From Arthrobacter alpinus (GTDB lineage: Bacteria; Actinomycetota; Actinomycetes; Actinomycetales; Micrococcaceae), in NCBI RefSeq assembly GCF_900105965.1, contig NZ_FNTV01000002.1, positions 124,001-188,000 of the forward strand: a stretch of DNA of 64,000 nucleotides, in the 5' to 3' direction. Under the pieces are notes generated by a model. It worked only from the letters and a program-made list of their open reading frames with translations. It searched no databases and was not told the origin of the DNA. The stretch's first letter is position 1; each line of letters begins with the position of its first letter. Shown piece after piece: positions 33,329 through 41,712 of the stretch. Position numbers and translations under genes: made by a program.

Positions 33329-33381
33329 CATGCCCTCACGGCGGTGCAAATCCGCGGTGAGCTTCCCTTGTGTTTCAGGGC

Positions 33382-33411
33382 GGCCTGGTACTCGCGAGCT
33401 CGCACCAGGCC
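33382..33411 (+). promoter_or_regulatory. Hairpin 2 of the leader
   Basis: An 8-bp stem GGCCTGGT/ACCAGGCC encloses the 14-nt loop ACTCGCGAGCTCGC. The loop differs from that of hairpin 3 at only two positions. There is no T tract, so it looks like a regulatory or protein-binding structure rather than a terminator. Confidence 0.6.
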
Positions 33412-33444
33412 AGTGGGCGTCCGCTGCGCGGCCGGCTCTTTGTA

Positions 33445-33493
33445 GGGGGTTGTCATGGACTCGCAAGCTCGACCATGACAACCCCCTTTTTTT
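33445..33493 (+). terminator. Hairpin 3 of the leader: 14-bp stem with T tract
   Basis: A perfect 14-bp stem GGGGGTTGTCATGG / CCATGACAACCCCC encloses the loop ACTCGCAAGCTCGA and is followed by seven T. It is a strong intrinsic terminator that would have to be read through or bypassed for any promoter upstream to reach the ParB-like gene. Confidence 0.8.
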
Positions 33494-33578
33494 CTCTCTT
33501 TTTTGGTTGCTGACCGATGGATTTTACCCACCTGGTTCAAGCCTTTCCCTCATCCCTCCGTTGTCGGGATCTGCACCT

Positions 33579-33632
33579 GGGTAAAGGTGGTCCCGCGCTC
33601 GTTCCTCGCTTATTTCGGGACAACCTTTACCC
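33579..33632 (+). promoter_or_regulatory. Hairpin 4 of the leader: long nested stem
   Basis: GGGTAAAGGT (33579-33588) pairs with ACCTTTACCC (33623-33632), and inside it GTCCCG pairs with CGGGAC. This gives a 16-bp interrupted stem with a 20-nt loop. It lies 140 nt upstream of the ParB-like gene and completes a series of four hairpins in 350 nt. Confidence 0.6.
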
Positions 33633-33772
33633 CGTCTGGCCCTTGCGGGGAGGGGTCTTGCCCCTGGCGGGACGATCCTTCGTTTCGCCAGCAACCAAAA
33701 AACAATGGGGGAGGGGAGGAGCTGGCCGGTCCTGTACCGCTTCCCGATCACCCAATCCTCAGCAAAGGACGA

Positions 33773-35089
33773 ATGATTACTATGACAAACACACAGCAGC
33801 TGGAATTCCTGGACCCGGCAACGTTGACCCTCGACATCAACGTTCGGAAAGACGCAGAGCTCACGGCAGGATTCATTGCCAGCTTGAAGGAGCACGGCGT
33901 CATGGAGCCAGTGCTTGCCCACCGCAATGCCGACGGTGTAGTTCGGGTCCTGATGGGCCAACGCCGCACCTTGGGTGCTGTCGAGGCCGGGCTGATCTCG
34001 ATCCCTGTGGTGGTGAAGGATTCCCCTGAAGAGGCAGAACGGATCATGACCCAGATGGTGGAGAACATCCAGCGCACTGAGTTGAGCGGGGCGGATGAGG
34101 CGGACGCTTACAAGCAGCTGTCTTTGATGGGGATTAGCGCAGCCCAGATGGCCAAAGGTACGGGGCGAGACAAAGCAGTTGTCGAGGACACCCTGAAGGC
34201 CAGTGCAACGGCCGCCGGTACCAAGGCCCTGCACGAAGGGATGACTCTTGAGCAGGCGTTGGTACTTGCAGAGTTCGACGGCGACGCCGATTCCATTGAG
34301 GAATTGAACAGCGTGATCGCCGACGAGCCGCACTACCTCGATCATGTGGCCCAGAGCATTCGTGACAAGAAAGCCGCTGCAGCCGCTTTGGAAGCCACGC
34401 TGGCGGAACTTGCCGAAGCTGGTAAATCAGTGGTGGATGAAGCAGGGAACTACGCCGATTCGGCCGCCATCTATGTCGATGCTCTCACCACTGCTGCTGG
34501 GGAACCGGCCACCGATGAAGATGCCAATGCCTTTGTGATCCAGACCAACTACCGGGGCGAAGTTTCTGTCCGACCCGTCATTACTGGTTGGGAAGCTCTG
34601 GGATTCGTGCCCAAGTACAAACGCTATGGTCAGGAACCGGCCCAGTCAGGCCCCATGACTGATGAGCAGAAAGAGGCACGCAAGACACTTATTGCCAACA
34701 ACAAATCCATGGAGTCAGCCACCGTGGTTCGCCAGGAATGGGTGAAGACCTTGCTCAGCCGCAAAACAGCCCCGAAGGCATGGGCATATTTCGTGGTTCA
34801 CGCCATCACCCACCATCCTGAAACCACTCAAGGCTACGAGAGTCACGTGGCAGCGGCCATGATCGGCGCCAAAACTGAGGGCCAGCACCACCCGCTCCGG
34901 TCTCACGTGGACGAGACCACAGCACGCGCCGAGTTCGCTCTCATCGCCTTGATCTGTGGGGGATACGAGAAGAAAGTCCTCAAGGACTCGTGGCGTAGTC
35001 CCTACCAAATCCACAAGGACTACCTCGAGCAGCTCGTGACTTGGGGATACACCGCCAGCGCTGTTGAGCAGATCATCCTCGACGCCTAA
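33773..35089 (+). CDS. Plasmid ParB-like protein, about 438 aa
   Basis: The N-terminal 110 residues are a ParB/Srx-type domain: FLDPATLTLDINVRKDAEL, EHGVMEPVLAHRN, the ParB box LMGQRRTLGAVEAG, and VENIQRTELSGADEADAY. A ParB-like HTH follows (YKQLSLMGISAAQMAKGTGRDKAVVEDTL). The long helical C-terminus (YQIHKDYLEQLVTWGYTASAVEQIIL at the end) is unlike chromosomal ParB. A centromere-binding or other plasmid-specific role is likely, but no ParA gene is within view. Starts at ATG 33773 or 33782 are both possible; AAAGGA is 3 nt before the first. A structured leader of about 500 nt with four hairpins precedes it. Confidence 0.75.
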   Translation: MITMTNTQQLEFLDPATLTLDINVRKDAELTAGFIASLKEHGVMEPVLAHRNADGVVRVLMGQRRTLGAVEAGLISIPVVVKDSPEEAERIMTQMVENIQRTELSGADEADAYKQLSLMGISAAQMAKGTGRDKAVVEDTLKASATAAGTKALHEGMTLEQALVLAEFDGDADSIEELNSVIADEPHYLDHVAQSIRDKKAAAAALEATLAELAEAGKSVVDEAGNYADSAAIYVDALTTAAGEPATDEDANAFVIQTNYRGEVSVRPVITGWEALGFVPKYKRYGQEPAQSGPMTDEQKEARKTLIANNKSMESATVVRQEWVKTLLSRKTAPKAWAYFVVHAITHHPETTQGYESHVAAAMIGAKTEGQHHPLRSHVDETTARAEFALIALICGGYEKKVLKDSWRSPYQIHKDYLEQLVTWGYTASAVEQIILDA

Positions 35090-35101
35090 AAAGTCCGTCT
35101 T

Positions 35102-35133
35102 GGGGTGTGGACCGAAAGGCCGGTTCACACCCC
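35102..35133 (+). terminator. Hairpin after the ParB-like gene
   Basis: GGGGTGTG pairs with CACACCCC around an inner ACC/GGT, 12 nt after the stop codon. The T tract is missing, so termination may be partial, letting transcription continue into the next genes. Confidence 0.55.
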
Positions 35134-35369
35134 ACCCCGCGGGGAAGCATCCTCGCGCACACAAGATTTCCTTTTGCTGAGGGAAACCCGCGGTACTCCG
35201 ACATTTGCACGCAGTACCGCACCACCGGCTCCTGTCAATCAGGGGAGCGGTGACACACGGCGGTGGGAGACGGCAACGAATACCGCCACGAACGGCACTG
35301 CAGGGGAGCGTTCCGTCTCTCACCGCCGAACAACAATTCACAACGCCAGGACATGGGGGAGAAGGCACG

Positions 35370-35654
35370 ATGAAAACCGAGGAAGAAATTGCCGAATTCA
35401 TCACCAAGAACCCCTTGGCTTGGCGAATCTGGATGACCGGCTATGAAGCCGGACTGGCACAAGGGCGCATTGATGAGCGGGTCAGCACCGATGACCTGGC
35501 GGACCTAACTGCTCGACGAATCATGACCCTTCAGGACTGTGAAGAACACATCCGCAAAACAACCAAGAACACTATCGCCATGGGCCAGGCAATCGAAGCC
35601 CGGGCGAACACCACGGTAGGAACCTATCGAGGAGGTCCTATTGCATGGGAGTAA
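35370..35654 (+). CDS. Hypothetical plasmid protein, 94 aa
   Basis: A small soluble protein, MKTEEEIAEFITKNPLAWRIW then GYEAGLAQGRIDERVSTDDLADLTARRIM. The G-x-x-A-G-x-x-x-G-R-x-D-E pattern is common in small actinobacterial plasmid or phage proteins of unknown function. ATG 35370 has a GGGGGAGAAGG ribosome site. It overlaps an in-frame upstream extension of the next gene by 10 nt, but that gene most likely starts at 35699. Confidence 0.6.
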   Translation: MKTEEEIAEFITKNPLAWRIWMTGYEAGLAQGRIDERVSTDDLADLTARRIMTLQDCEEHIRKTTKNTIAMGQAIEARANTTVGTYRGGPIAWE

Positions 35655-35698
35655 CCCAAGCGCCTCCAGCACGTCCCGCACATAGAAAGGGATTCACA

Positions 35699-36382
35699 AT
35701 GAACTCCAATGAGCTCGTTCAAGAAGACACCACGACTGCCATCTTTGATTTCGGCCGAGGATCCACCGCACTAGACAGGCATGTTGCCTGGCTGGTCACA
35801 GACCACCATGGATACGACTACGCCAAAAGGATTGGTACCGAATACGCCTGGGCCACCGCCTATGACTCTTACAAGTCATTCCGGAACGTGGCCGGTACCT
35901 CCATCATGTGCCAGCCGCGGTCCTTGCCCGAATGGCTCTTTGAAGCAGTTCAAGAACATGCTCGCCGTGACTCTGATACCCCGGGCCCGTCTTGTTTCGC
36001 GGCCACCTCAACTGCCATTGACTGGTTTGCCCTGGCGAAGGAACATTCCGAGGAATTGTTTCTGGTCGTGGATTTTGATCCAGCTCCAACCGTTCAACAA
36101 ATAGAGAAGGCATTGCGAGCTGCACAGGAACGATCTGCCGAGGTAGACCTTTGGGTCACATGTGAGCCCTCGGCATACCTAGGCGGCGGCTTCGCCGTAA
36201 GCCTGGGCGGTCTCTTCATCACACCCCTGGCCGGGGACACTGAGCTGGAGTCCATCATTGAAAGGGAGCTGGGTGGAGTTCCGGCCTTCATCGACCCCCG
36301 GCAACCGAAGACGTTGGAGTGGGCTTGGATGACCCAGTGGCCCGAGGCGTCCGCTACGTCCGAGGATGCACCCCATGAATGA
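35699..36382 (+). CDS. Hypothetical plasmid protein, 227 aa
   Basis: A soluble protein that I do not recognise. It starts NSNELVQEDTTTAIFDFGRGST and contains RHVAWLVTDHHGYDYAKRIG. It continues with a strand-rich half (FLVVDFDPAPTVQQIEKAL, DLWVTCEPSAYLGGGFAVSLGGLF) that looks like an alpha-beta domain. ATG 35699 is preferred because AGAAAGGG precedes it. A start at 35645 would be preceded by an overlap with the upstream gene. Transcribed with its neighbours in the leader-controlled plasmid operon. Confidence 0.6.
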   Translation: MNSNELVQEDTTTAIFDFGRGSTALDRHVAWLVTDHHGYDYAKRIGTEYAWATAYDSYKSFRNVAGTSIMCQPRSLPEWLFEAVQEHARRDSDTPGPSCFAATSTAIDWFALAKEHSEELFLVVDFDPAPTVQQIEKALRAAQERSAEVDLWVTCEPSAYLGGGFAVSLGGLFITPLAGDTELESIIERELGGVPAFIDPRQPKTLEWAWMTQWPEASATSEDAPHE

Positions 36383-36455
36383 CACTTCCTCCGAGACGGT
36401 ACGAATCTCCTACGACCGCTCACTGCACTATCCAGAGGGTGTCGGAGGATTGGGA

Positions 36456-36845
36456 CTAAAAGATGTTGTTGTCCTCGCCGTGGACGAGGTTGAAATTGGT
36501 GTTCCAGGTGGCAATCGTTTCGGCTGTTGTGAATTTCTTTTCATGCAGCGCTAGGTGCTCCTGGGGTTCATCCAGTGCCTTGCGCCAAGTCTCACGACTT
36601 TCCGTCAGTGCTTTTCCTGTCTTGGGGCCAGATTCACTGATTATTTGAGAGATTCGGCCGGGGCTTCGCCCCGTCAACGCGGCCAAGGTCTTTTGCTTGA
36701 CACCGTATTGCTCGGCCGAGCGTATCGCTTCACGCTCAAACTCCTCCACATCAGCCAGTTGCTTTGCCAGGGCAAGCCGATGCTGCGACAGCATCCATGT
36801 GTATGCCGCCAGGTTCTCTTGATCATCCGTCAACATTCGCACCAT
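36456..36845 (-). CDS. Small HTH regulator, paralogue of 27123
   Basis: A 129-residue protein that matches the 27123-27512 product along its whole length. It shares DQENLAAYTWMLSQHRLALAKQLADVEEFEREAIRSAEQYG, the same helix-turn-helix VKQKTLAALTGRSPGRISQIIS, and the end TWNTNFNLVHGEDNNIF. It would bind DNA as a repressor-like protein. The start MVRMLTDD at 36845 gives the same length as the paralogue. The upstream AT-rich sequence shares TTTACTTTAC with the region upstream of the other copy. It is convergent with the gene at 35699, so its target is more likely the operon at 37073. Confidence 0.7.
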   Translation of the reverse strand: MVRMLTDDQENLAAYTWMLSQHRLALAKQLADVEEFEREAIRSAEQYGVKQKTLAALTGRSPGRISQIISESGPKTGKALTESRETWRKALDEPQEHLALHEKKFTTAETIATWNTNFNLVHGEDNNIF

Positions 36846-36979
36846 GAAGCCAGTATAGCTCTCTTGCATTTCTTTAACGCGCTAAAGTATGTTTACTTTA
36901 CATAAGGTAAGTTATCGGCCTAACGGTGAAGGTGTGGTTCTGAACTTCAAAGAACCGATGCCAGCACGGCTTGAGGTCG

Positions 36980-37005
36980 TCAGGTGTTGCAAACGCAACA
37001 CCTGA
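36980..37005 (+). promoter_or_regulatory. Perfect hairpin upstream of the 37073 gene
   Basis: TCAGGTGTTGC pairs perfectly with GCAACACCTGA around the tetraloop AAAC. It lies 67 nt before the ATG at 37073 with no T tract after it. It may be an RNA structure in the leader or a repressor operator. Confidence 0.55.
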
Positions 37006-37072
37006 CACGCCCAAAAGAGGCACTCGAGCGAACTAACAACTGACACGTACCAACGAACAAGGAGTATTTCTC

Positions 37073-37552
37073 ATGGCTGTAAAGACCATCTATTCGATTC
37101 AGCACTCATGCCGGCACATTGCCGAGCGGGACTTGTCCAAGAAGCCGGCCGGACAGCGGGCAGGGTTTGCTTCCTGGCTTGCCAAGCAGCCCTGCACAAC
37201 ATGTTTCGCCAAGTCCAAGAGCCGAGAGGATCAGAAGGCTGGCATCGCTGACGCCGAGCACTTCGAGAACCAGAATGAGCTTCCAAAGCTGGATGGAAGC
37301 GAGAAGCAGCTGATGTGGGCGCCGATATTCCGTCACAAGTTGATCTTCAAGGCCCATGAGCTGCTTGTTGACACGGATCAGGTGATGACGGAAGAGGAAT
37401 TTGAAGACCGCATTATGGTTCCTGCGCGCCGGATTACCGGCTCAGGGTGGTGGATGGACAACCACGACTGTGAAGTTGAGGACCTTGAAGAGTTGGTGAC
37501 CACAGCCATCGATGATGTTGCTGTTCCGACAGCATCGGAAAACCCCTTCTAG
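37073..37552 (+). CDS. Hypothetical protein with cysteine/histidine cluster, 159 aa
   Basis: A soluble protein with an N-terminal metal-site-like part: HSCRHIAERDLSKKP and then KQPCTTCFAKSK. A middle QLMWAPIFRHKLIFKAHELLVDTDQVMTEEEFEDRI precedes the acidic C-terminus. One histidine-rich CRHI and a CxxC could bind zinc. AAGGAG 8 nt before the ATG makes the start secure. Homologous small proteins are common on actinobacterial plasmids and in phages, but I cannot name a function. Confidence 0.65.
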   Translation: MAVKTIYSIQHSCRHIAERDLSKKPAGQRAGFASWLAKQPCTTCFAKSKSREDQKAGIADAEHFENQNELPKLDGSEKQLMWAPIFRHKLIFKAHELLVDTDQVMTEEEFEDRIMVPARRITGSGWWMDNHDCEVEDLEELVTTAIDDVAVPTASENPF

Positions 37553-37837
37553 AGCTCTGATCTGTGGGAGCGGAGATTATCGGCTCACCTTGGGTTCCTT
37601 GATAGCTGCTCTCTGCCCTCTGTAAAGGGTGCTCCTGGAAGCTTTCGCGGCATAAAACCTCTCACCCGCTTCGCTCCATCGAGATTTATTCCACGACTTC
37701 CTTCGCTCCCTTGACACAGGGAACCCTTCGAGAGCAGCTGCCAAGGTGGGGTGCGGGCCGGCCAAATGAAGCCACCCGCCACGCCCAACAGGAACTGTCC
37801 ATGGAGACCACATGACAGCAATAGAAATCAGGTTCTT

Positions 37838-38086
37838 ATGAGATCCGCGATCCGACTTCCCTACAGCAACGACCACGCCATTGTTGAGTCTCGCTGCATC
37901 AAGTCCCTTTTGAATTTGCCCGTCGTGAGTCTCACGCTTCGCGGGCAAACCATCAACCTCAGCCAAGACACGGCAACCGCCATCGGAACTGCGCTCTTGC
38001 TAGCCAGCACCGACGAAGATCCACCTGTCCCGCCTCATGCTTTGCCGACCAACGAACTTTCCGAGGAGAACTCATGGACGCGGTAA
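37838..38086 (+). CDS. Hypothetical protein, 82 aa
   Basis: A small protein with RSAIRLPYSNDHAIVESRC and LTLRGQTINLSQDTATAIGTALLLASTD, a strand-helix pattern that resembles short plasmid proteins ending in a helical ALL segment. It overlaps the redoxin gene by 13 nt and shares its transcript. A longer reading frame on the opposite strand over the same region has a weaker coding pattern. The 285 nt between this and the gene at 37073 hold no convincing gene. Confidence 0.5.
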   Translation: MRSAIRLPYSNDHAIVESRCIKSLLNLPVVSLTLRGQTINLSQDTATAIGTALLLASTDEDPPVPPHALPTNELSEENSWTR

Positions 38087-38367
38087 CCCTCTACACAATT
38101 CCTGGATGCGTGCAATGCAATGCATCCACAAGAGCGCTCGAGAAGGCAGGCATCGAGTACGCAACGGTCGATCTCAGCAAAAACCCCAGAGCCTTGAAAA
38201 TGCTTTTGACCATGGGCTACCAGCAAGCACCCGTCATCATCACAGACACCGATCACTGGACAGGCTTTCGACCCGACAAAATCGAATTATTGGCAGACCG
38301 CAAGAACTCAGAATTAGGGCTGGCTAGCGGTGCCGGCACCGCCATCGGTATCGAAGGAATCCAATGA
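38074..38367 (+). CDS. NrdH-like glutaredoxin-family protein, second copy
   Basis: A 97-residue thioredoxin-fold protein with TLYTIPGCVQC, the CVQC active site at about residues 12-15. Then come TRALEKAGIEYATVDLSK, and the cis-proline strand QAPVIITD. The FRPDKIELL segment is typical of NrdH-like proteins. It would carry electrons to a disulfide substrate. The ATG start overlaps the previous gene by 13 nt, and the stop overlaps the next gene's ATG by 4 nt. A secreted esterase-like gene follows. The other redoxin copy is at 3753, with a different CxxC (CFQC). Confidence 0.75.
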   Translation: MDAVTLYTIPGCVQCNASTRALEKAGIEYATVDLSKNPRALKMLLTMGYQQAPVIITDTDHWTGFRPDKIELLADRKNSELGLASGAGTAIGIEGIQ

Positions 38368-39845
38368 AAACCCTTAACGTTGCCGCATCAGCAATGCTCG
38401 CGTTCTCACTCCTAGCAGGCGCCGCGGTCGTTGCCACGGACACGGCCCAAGCAGCTAGCTCCACCCAAGTCCCAGTGGTTGATGGGTATACCGGGAGCTT
38501 TTACTACTCCAATCTGGAGGCCCGGTCCGCTCTTGGCCAGCCCAAGACCAACAAAACGTGCCCCTATCCCAATGGGCTGTTGTCCTGCCAGCAAGGTTTC
38601 GCCAATGGCTCCATTGTTTGGTCACAAAAGACCGGAGCTCAATACACAACCGGTGCCATCGACGCAGCATGGGCCCAGGTAGGAGGACGAACAGGCTATC
38701 TAGGACATTCCCTGCAGAGCCCCAGGTCCAGTACCCAGAACGGTGTCTACCAGTTCTTTGAAAGAGGAGCTATTTATTGGACGGCCGCGACCGGTGCTCA
38801 GATCTCCTACGGTGGTATTCGCTCAACGTGGGGCAACCTGGGCTTCGAGAAAGGCGCCCTAGGCTATCCCCTGACCAATGAGACGGTGGGCTATAAGACG
38901 GGTGGTGTTTATCAGCGCTACCAGGGCGGAACAATTATCTGGTCAGAAAGAACTGGCGCTCATGCCATGCTTCCGGGAGACATAGCAGCCCGGTACAACG
39001 AACTCGGTGGCCCTGACGGAATCCTTGGCTATCCGACAGGGGAAAAGTATCGGATCAATGACGGATGGGGCCAAGCCTTTGCCAACGGCCGCATCCTTTG
39101 GGGCCCCAACATTGGTGCCAAGGTGGTCGATGAAAATACCTACCGAATCTGGGCGGGAAATCCCAGCCAATTCGGGTGGCCGACCACCGACAACTGGGCC
39201 GGAGCTGATGGTATTCACACCAAGTTCCAGAAGACCGAAACAGTCTGGAATCAAACAACCAACCGGCTCTACTCCGCGCAGGTGGCAGGGCCGAATTCTG
39301 TGGTGATGATTGGAGACTCCCAGCTCGATGGAGATTCCTATACAGAACAGGCCGCGCGGGCCTTGGGTATGACCGATCAAATCCAGCTAGCTTACGGGGG
39401 CATGGGATACGTCGCCTCCAACCCGGTAGCTGGAGGTTCCGGACCGTTCGCTATCGACAGCAACCACGTTCTGCTACCAGGAGGAACGCCGGGCCTGGTC
39501 ATTGTGAACCTGGGCGGCAATGATGCCCGGCTCAACGTCCCGCTGCCTGACGTCGCCAAGCAAGCCACGCTGATGTGGAAAGAATTGCGAGCGAAGTACC
39601 CGCAGTCAAAGATTGTGGTTAACGGGGTCATGTCCCGTACGGATGCCTCTCACACACAACGCAGGGCAGTCGACCAGATCATTGTCCAAACAGCCACGGC
39701 ACAAGGGATCGAGACGATTTCACTGGCAGGGATGGCAACAAAAGCCGGGGCAGACGGCCTGTACCAAGACGGCGTACACCTCACACAGGCAGGCCACAAC
39801 CTTCTCGCAAAATCGTACTTGACCGAACTGAGCAAGCACTTCTAA
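38364..39845 (+). CDS. Secreted LGFP-repeat protein with SGNH hydrolase domain
   Basis: A 493-residue secreted protein. Signal peptide, about residues 1-30 (LLAGAAVVATDTAQAAS). Then five or so LGFP-type repeats (residues 40-310) with the pattern GxLGYPxxxE...F..G.I.W: GALGYPLTNETVG, GGTIIWSERTGA. Such repeats bind actinobacterial cell wall polymers. The C-terminal SGNH hydrolase domain (about 312-493) has GDSQ with the serine nucleophile, the GGND block, and DGVHLTQAGH with the catalytic Asp/His. It would cleave acyl or acetyl esters on wall polymers. The start overlaps the redoxin gene by 4 nt. The hydrolase is complete, so it is probably active. Confidence 0.85.
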   Translation: MKTLNVAASAMLAFSLLAGAAVVATDTAQAASSTQVPVVDGYTGSFYYSNLEARSALGQPKTNKTCPYPNGLLSCQQGFANGSIVWSQKTGAQYTTGAIDAAWAQVGGRTGYLGHSLQSPRSSTQNGVYQFFERGAIYWTAATGAQISYGGIRSTWGNLGFEKGALGYPLTNETVGYKTGGVYQRYQGGTIIWSERTGAHAMLPGDIAARYNELGGPDGILGYPTGEKYRINDGWGQAFANGRILWGPNIGAKVVDENTYRIWAGNPSQFGWPTTDNWAGADGIHTKFQKTETVWNQTTNRLYSAQVAGPNSVVMIGDSQLDGDSYTEQAARALGMTDQIQLAYGGMGYVASNPVAGGSGPFAIDSNHVLLPGGTPGLVIVNLGGNDARLNVPLPDVAKQATLMWKELRAKYPQSKIVVNGVMSRTDASHTQRRAVDQIIVQTATAQGIETISLAGMATKAGADGLYQDGVHLTQAGHNLLAKSYLTELSKHF

Positions 39846-39881
39846 TGTCTCCATCCACAATTCAAACAGTGAAGAACCATC

Positions 39882-40085
39882 ATGACTGAAAAGCCCGTAA
39901 GTCCTTGGAATGATCGAGGACCAGGAAAATCACCGGACTGCACCAATACTCAATGCATCGAGGGTTGGGACTGGGATATTGCTGAATCCTTCCCGGAACC
40001 GTGCCCCAACTGTTGGCCGGAAGAGGACCCAAAGGAAGACATTAAATTCCTAACCCGCATTCGAAACCTCTTCAGCCGTAGCTAG
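39882..40085 (+). CDS. Small protein with cysteine motifs, 67 aa
   Basis: A short soluble protein with a possible zinc site: CTNTQCIEGWDWD near residue 20 and CPNCWPEED near residue 42. The spacing of four cysteines suggests a small metal-binding or zinc-ribbon peptide. The gene is 35 nt after the esterase and before the terminator at 40137, so it ends this transcription unit. Not recognised. Confidence 0.5.
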   Translation: MTEKPVSPWNDRGPGKSPDCTNTQCIEGWDWDIAESFPEPCPNCWPEEDPKEDIKFLTRIRNLFSRS

Positions 40086-40136
40086 AACCCAACACCTGGG
40101 TGGAACATGAGGAAACCGCCCCACAAAAAATGAACT

Positions 40137-40189
40137 ACTCCCCGAAATTTGGACTGAATAATTCAGCTCCACTCTTCCGGGGAGTTTTT
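40137..40189 (+). terminator. Terminator ending the redoxin/SGNH operon
   Basis: ACTCCCCG (40137-40144) pairs with CGGGGAGT (40178-40185) across a 33-nt loop and is followed by five T. The following 400 nt up to 40598 hold no convincing gene. Confidence 0.6.
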
Positions 40190-40597
40190 CAATGTCTAGA
40201 CAAAGTTCAACCTACGCAGCTCAGCAGGTACTTGCTGTTGATCTATACGAGGAGGGGGTTGGGGCATAGAAAAGGTATCGACGAGACTTCGTGTCAGCGT
40301 CCATGTGGTCCGGGGGTTTGGACTGGTCATGTTGTGGCTGCCAAAAGTCAAGGCGAGAGCAGTTCATTGCCCTTTCGGACCAACTATCTGCCTTTGGGCT
40401 AGCTAACGGGGTGAGTCGCATTTTTCAGGGCTAGTGTTGTTCTCTTGCGCTTTGGGTGGTCCACCCTTGATTGTTGCGTGCGCGATTGCAGGTGCATAGT
40501 GGGTAACCACGGCACAACAAGCAAGAAGGGAGGGAAAGTGTTTCGCGCTTCATAACGTTCCCGCATACCCGCACATCTACCAAGATGGAGACTGCAG

Positions 40598-40834
40598 ATG
40601 AGCAACACTATTCACGGCCCCAGGTCATCACGTAATTGGTTCATCGATAACTATTTGGCCCTTGTGATTGTGGTGGTATTAGTCATTTTCGGGGTGCTCA
40701 ATACCGCCTATGGACTGATCACCAACACCGTCATCAACGTCCTGTTGGCCTTACTTGGCATGGGAATTGTCTACTGGGTTATGAAAGTTTCTGCGACGCG
40801 AAAATCAAGGAATAACGAACAAACTGGCCCATAG
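40598..40834 (+). CDS. Small membrane protein, 78 aa
   Basis: A protein with two predicted membrane helices (YLALVIVVVLVIFGVLNTAYGL and VINVLLALLGMGIVYWVM), separated by a short loop, with a charged C-terminus. GGAG lies 7 nt before the ATG. Not recognised; it could be a small transporter subunit, an immunity protein, or an entry-exclusion-like plasmid protein. No neighbouring genes tell which. Confidence 0.5.
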   Translation: MSNTIHGPRSSRNWFIDNYLALVIVVVLVIFGVLNTAYGLITNTVINVLLALLGMGIVYWVMKVSATRKSRNNEQTGP

Positions 40835-41065
40835 ATGGGGCTGCTTGTGAAGAAGTGAAATATCCGACGCTCTGGTTTTGTCGAGCGCCGTAGTGGCTTG
40901 ATTCTGCCGCACTGACGGCGGTCACCACGATGAAGCGTTGTGCGTGTTCGGCCAGGCGCCCAACACGCCGATCCATCCCAGTCGCGAGGAAGGATCTTCT
41001 GCTTGTCATAGGCTCGAAACCATCTCGTCGAACTCGAGTTTCAAAGCAAGCAACCTGGGGAAGCA

Positions 41066-41707
41066 ATGAAAAAAATTCGAAAGCACCTACTGTCATTTGC
41101 TGCTATCGCCGCAGTATCCATGGGGCTCACAATGAGTGGCGGTATCGCTGCTAACGCCGCACCGTCCGAGCCATCAAATCAAGCCACCACAAGCACAACC
41201 GCGCCGACGTCACCCGACTGGGAAGCCCAATTTCCAGACGGCAGCAAGTATGTTTCAGGGATCGGCTTCGTCCCGAAGCCGGGTACTATCCAGCCCAGGC
41301 TGCTCAACCCCTTCGATTGGCTATCGTGTAACAATCCCAACGACCCCTTCCATGTCATCACTACTTGGTCCTCGAAGTATCAAGGCAATGTTGCCTTACA
41401 GTGTGGCAAGGCCACGACAAGTGGATACAATCACATCAGCGCCCAACATAAGAATAATTGGCAAGATCTGATCAATCGTTTCGGTGGCGGATCCTCGTGG
41501 GATGACTTCATGGCCTACGTCACGCAAGCAGCCTTAAGTTCACCGTCAGCAATCTACGGGGCAGGGTTCGAAAAAGTTTGCTACACGACCCCGATTAACA
41601 TGATTAATCACAACAACGGAGACAAGGCGACGCTTTCGCCGACGATCATCATCTCGTCAAATAACAAGATCGTCATTACGTCGTACCCCGGTGGAAATTG
41701 CAGGTAG
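41066..41707 (+). CDS. Secreted single-domain candidate toxin, BECR-like
   Basis: A 213-residue exported protein (signal peptide to about residue 33). A short Ser/Thr/Pro linker follows. The C-terminal domain (about residues 85-213) carries TSGYNHISAQHKNNWQDLI, GGGSSWDDFMAYVTQAAL, and the ending TIIISSNNKIVITSYPG. This HI...KxW pattern, the CY, and the final strand ending TSYP resemble BECR-fold (barnase/EndoU/colicin-E5/RelE) RNase toxins. Four cysteines probably form disulfides. The downstream gene at 41713 reads like an immunity protein, 5 nt after this stop. No long delivery domain is present, so it would be exported alone. The toxin reading is inference. Confidence 0.55.
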   Translation: MKKIRKHLLSFAAIAAVSMGLTMSGGIAANAAPSEPSNQATTSTTAPTSPDWEAQFPDGSKYVSGIGFVPKPGTIQPRLLNPFDWLSCNNPNDPFHVITTWSSKYQGNVALQCGKATTSGYNHISAQHKNNWQDLINRFGGGSSWDDFMAYVTQAALSSPSAIYGAGFEKVCYTTPINMINHNNGDKATLSPTIIISSNNKIVITSYPGGNCR

Positions 41708-41712
41708 AGAAC

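Noticed and set aside
37577..37966. A 129-codon minus-strand frame
   Set aside because: It starts with TTG with no ribosome site, overlaps the plus-strand gene at 37838, and has no recognisable domain. Not supported as a gene.
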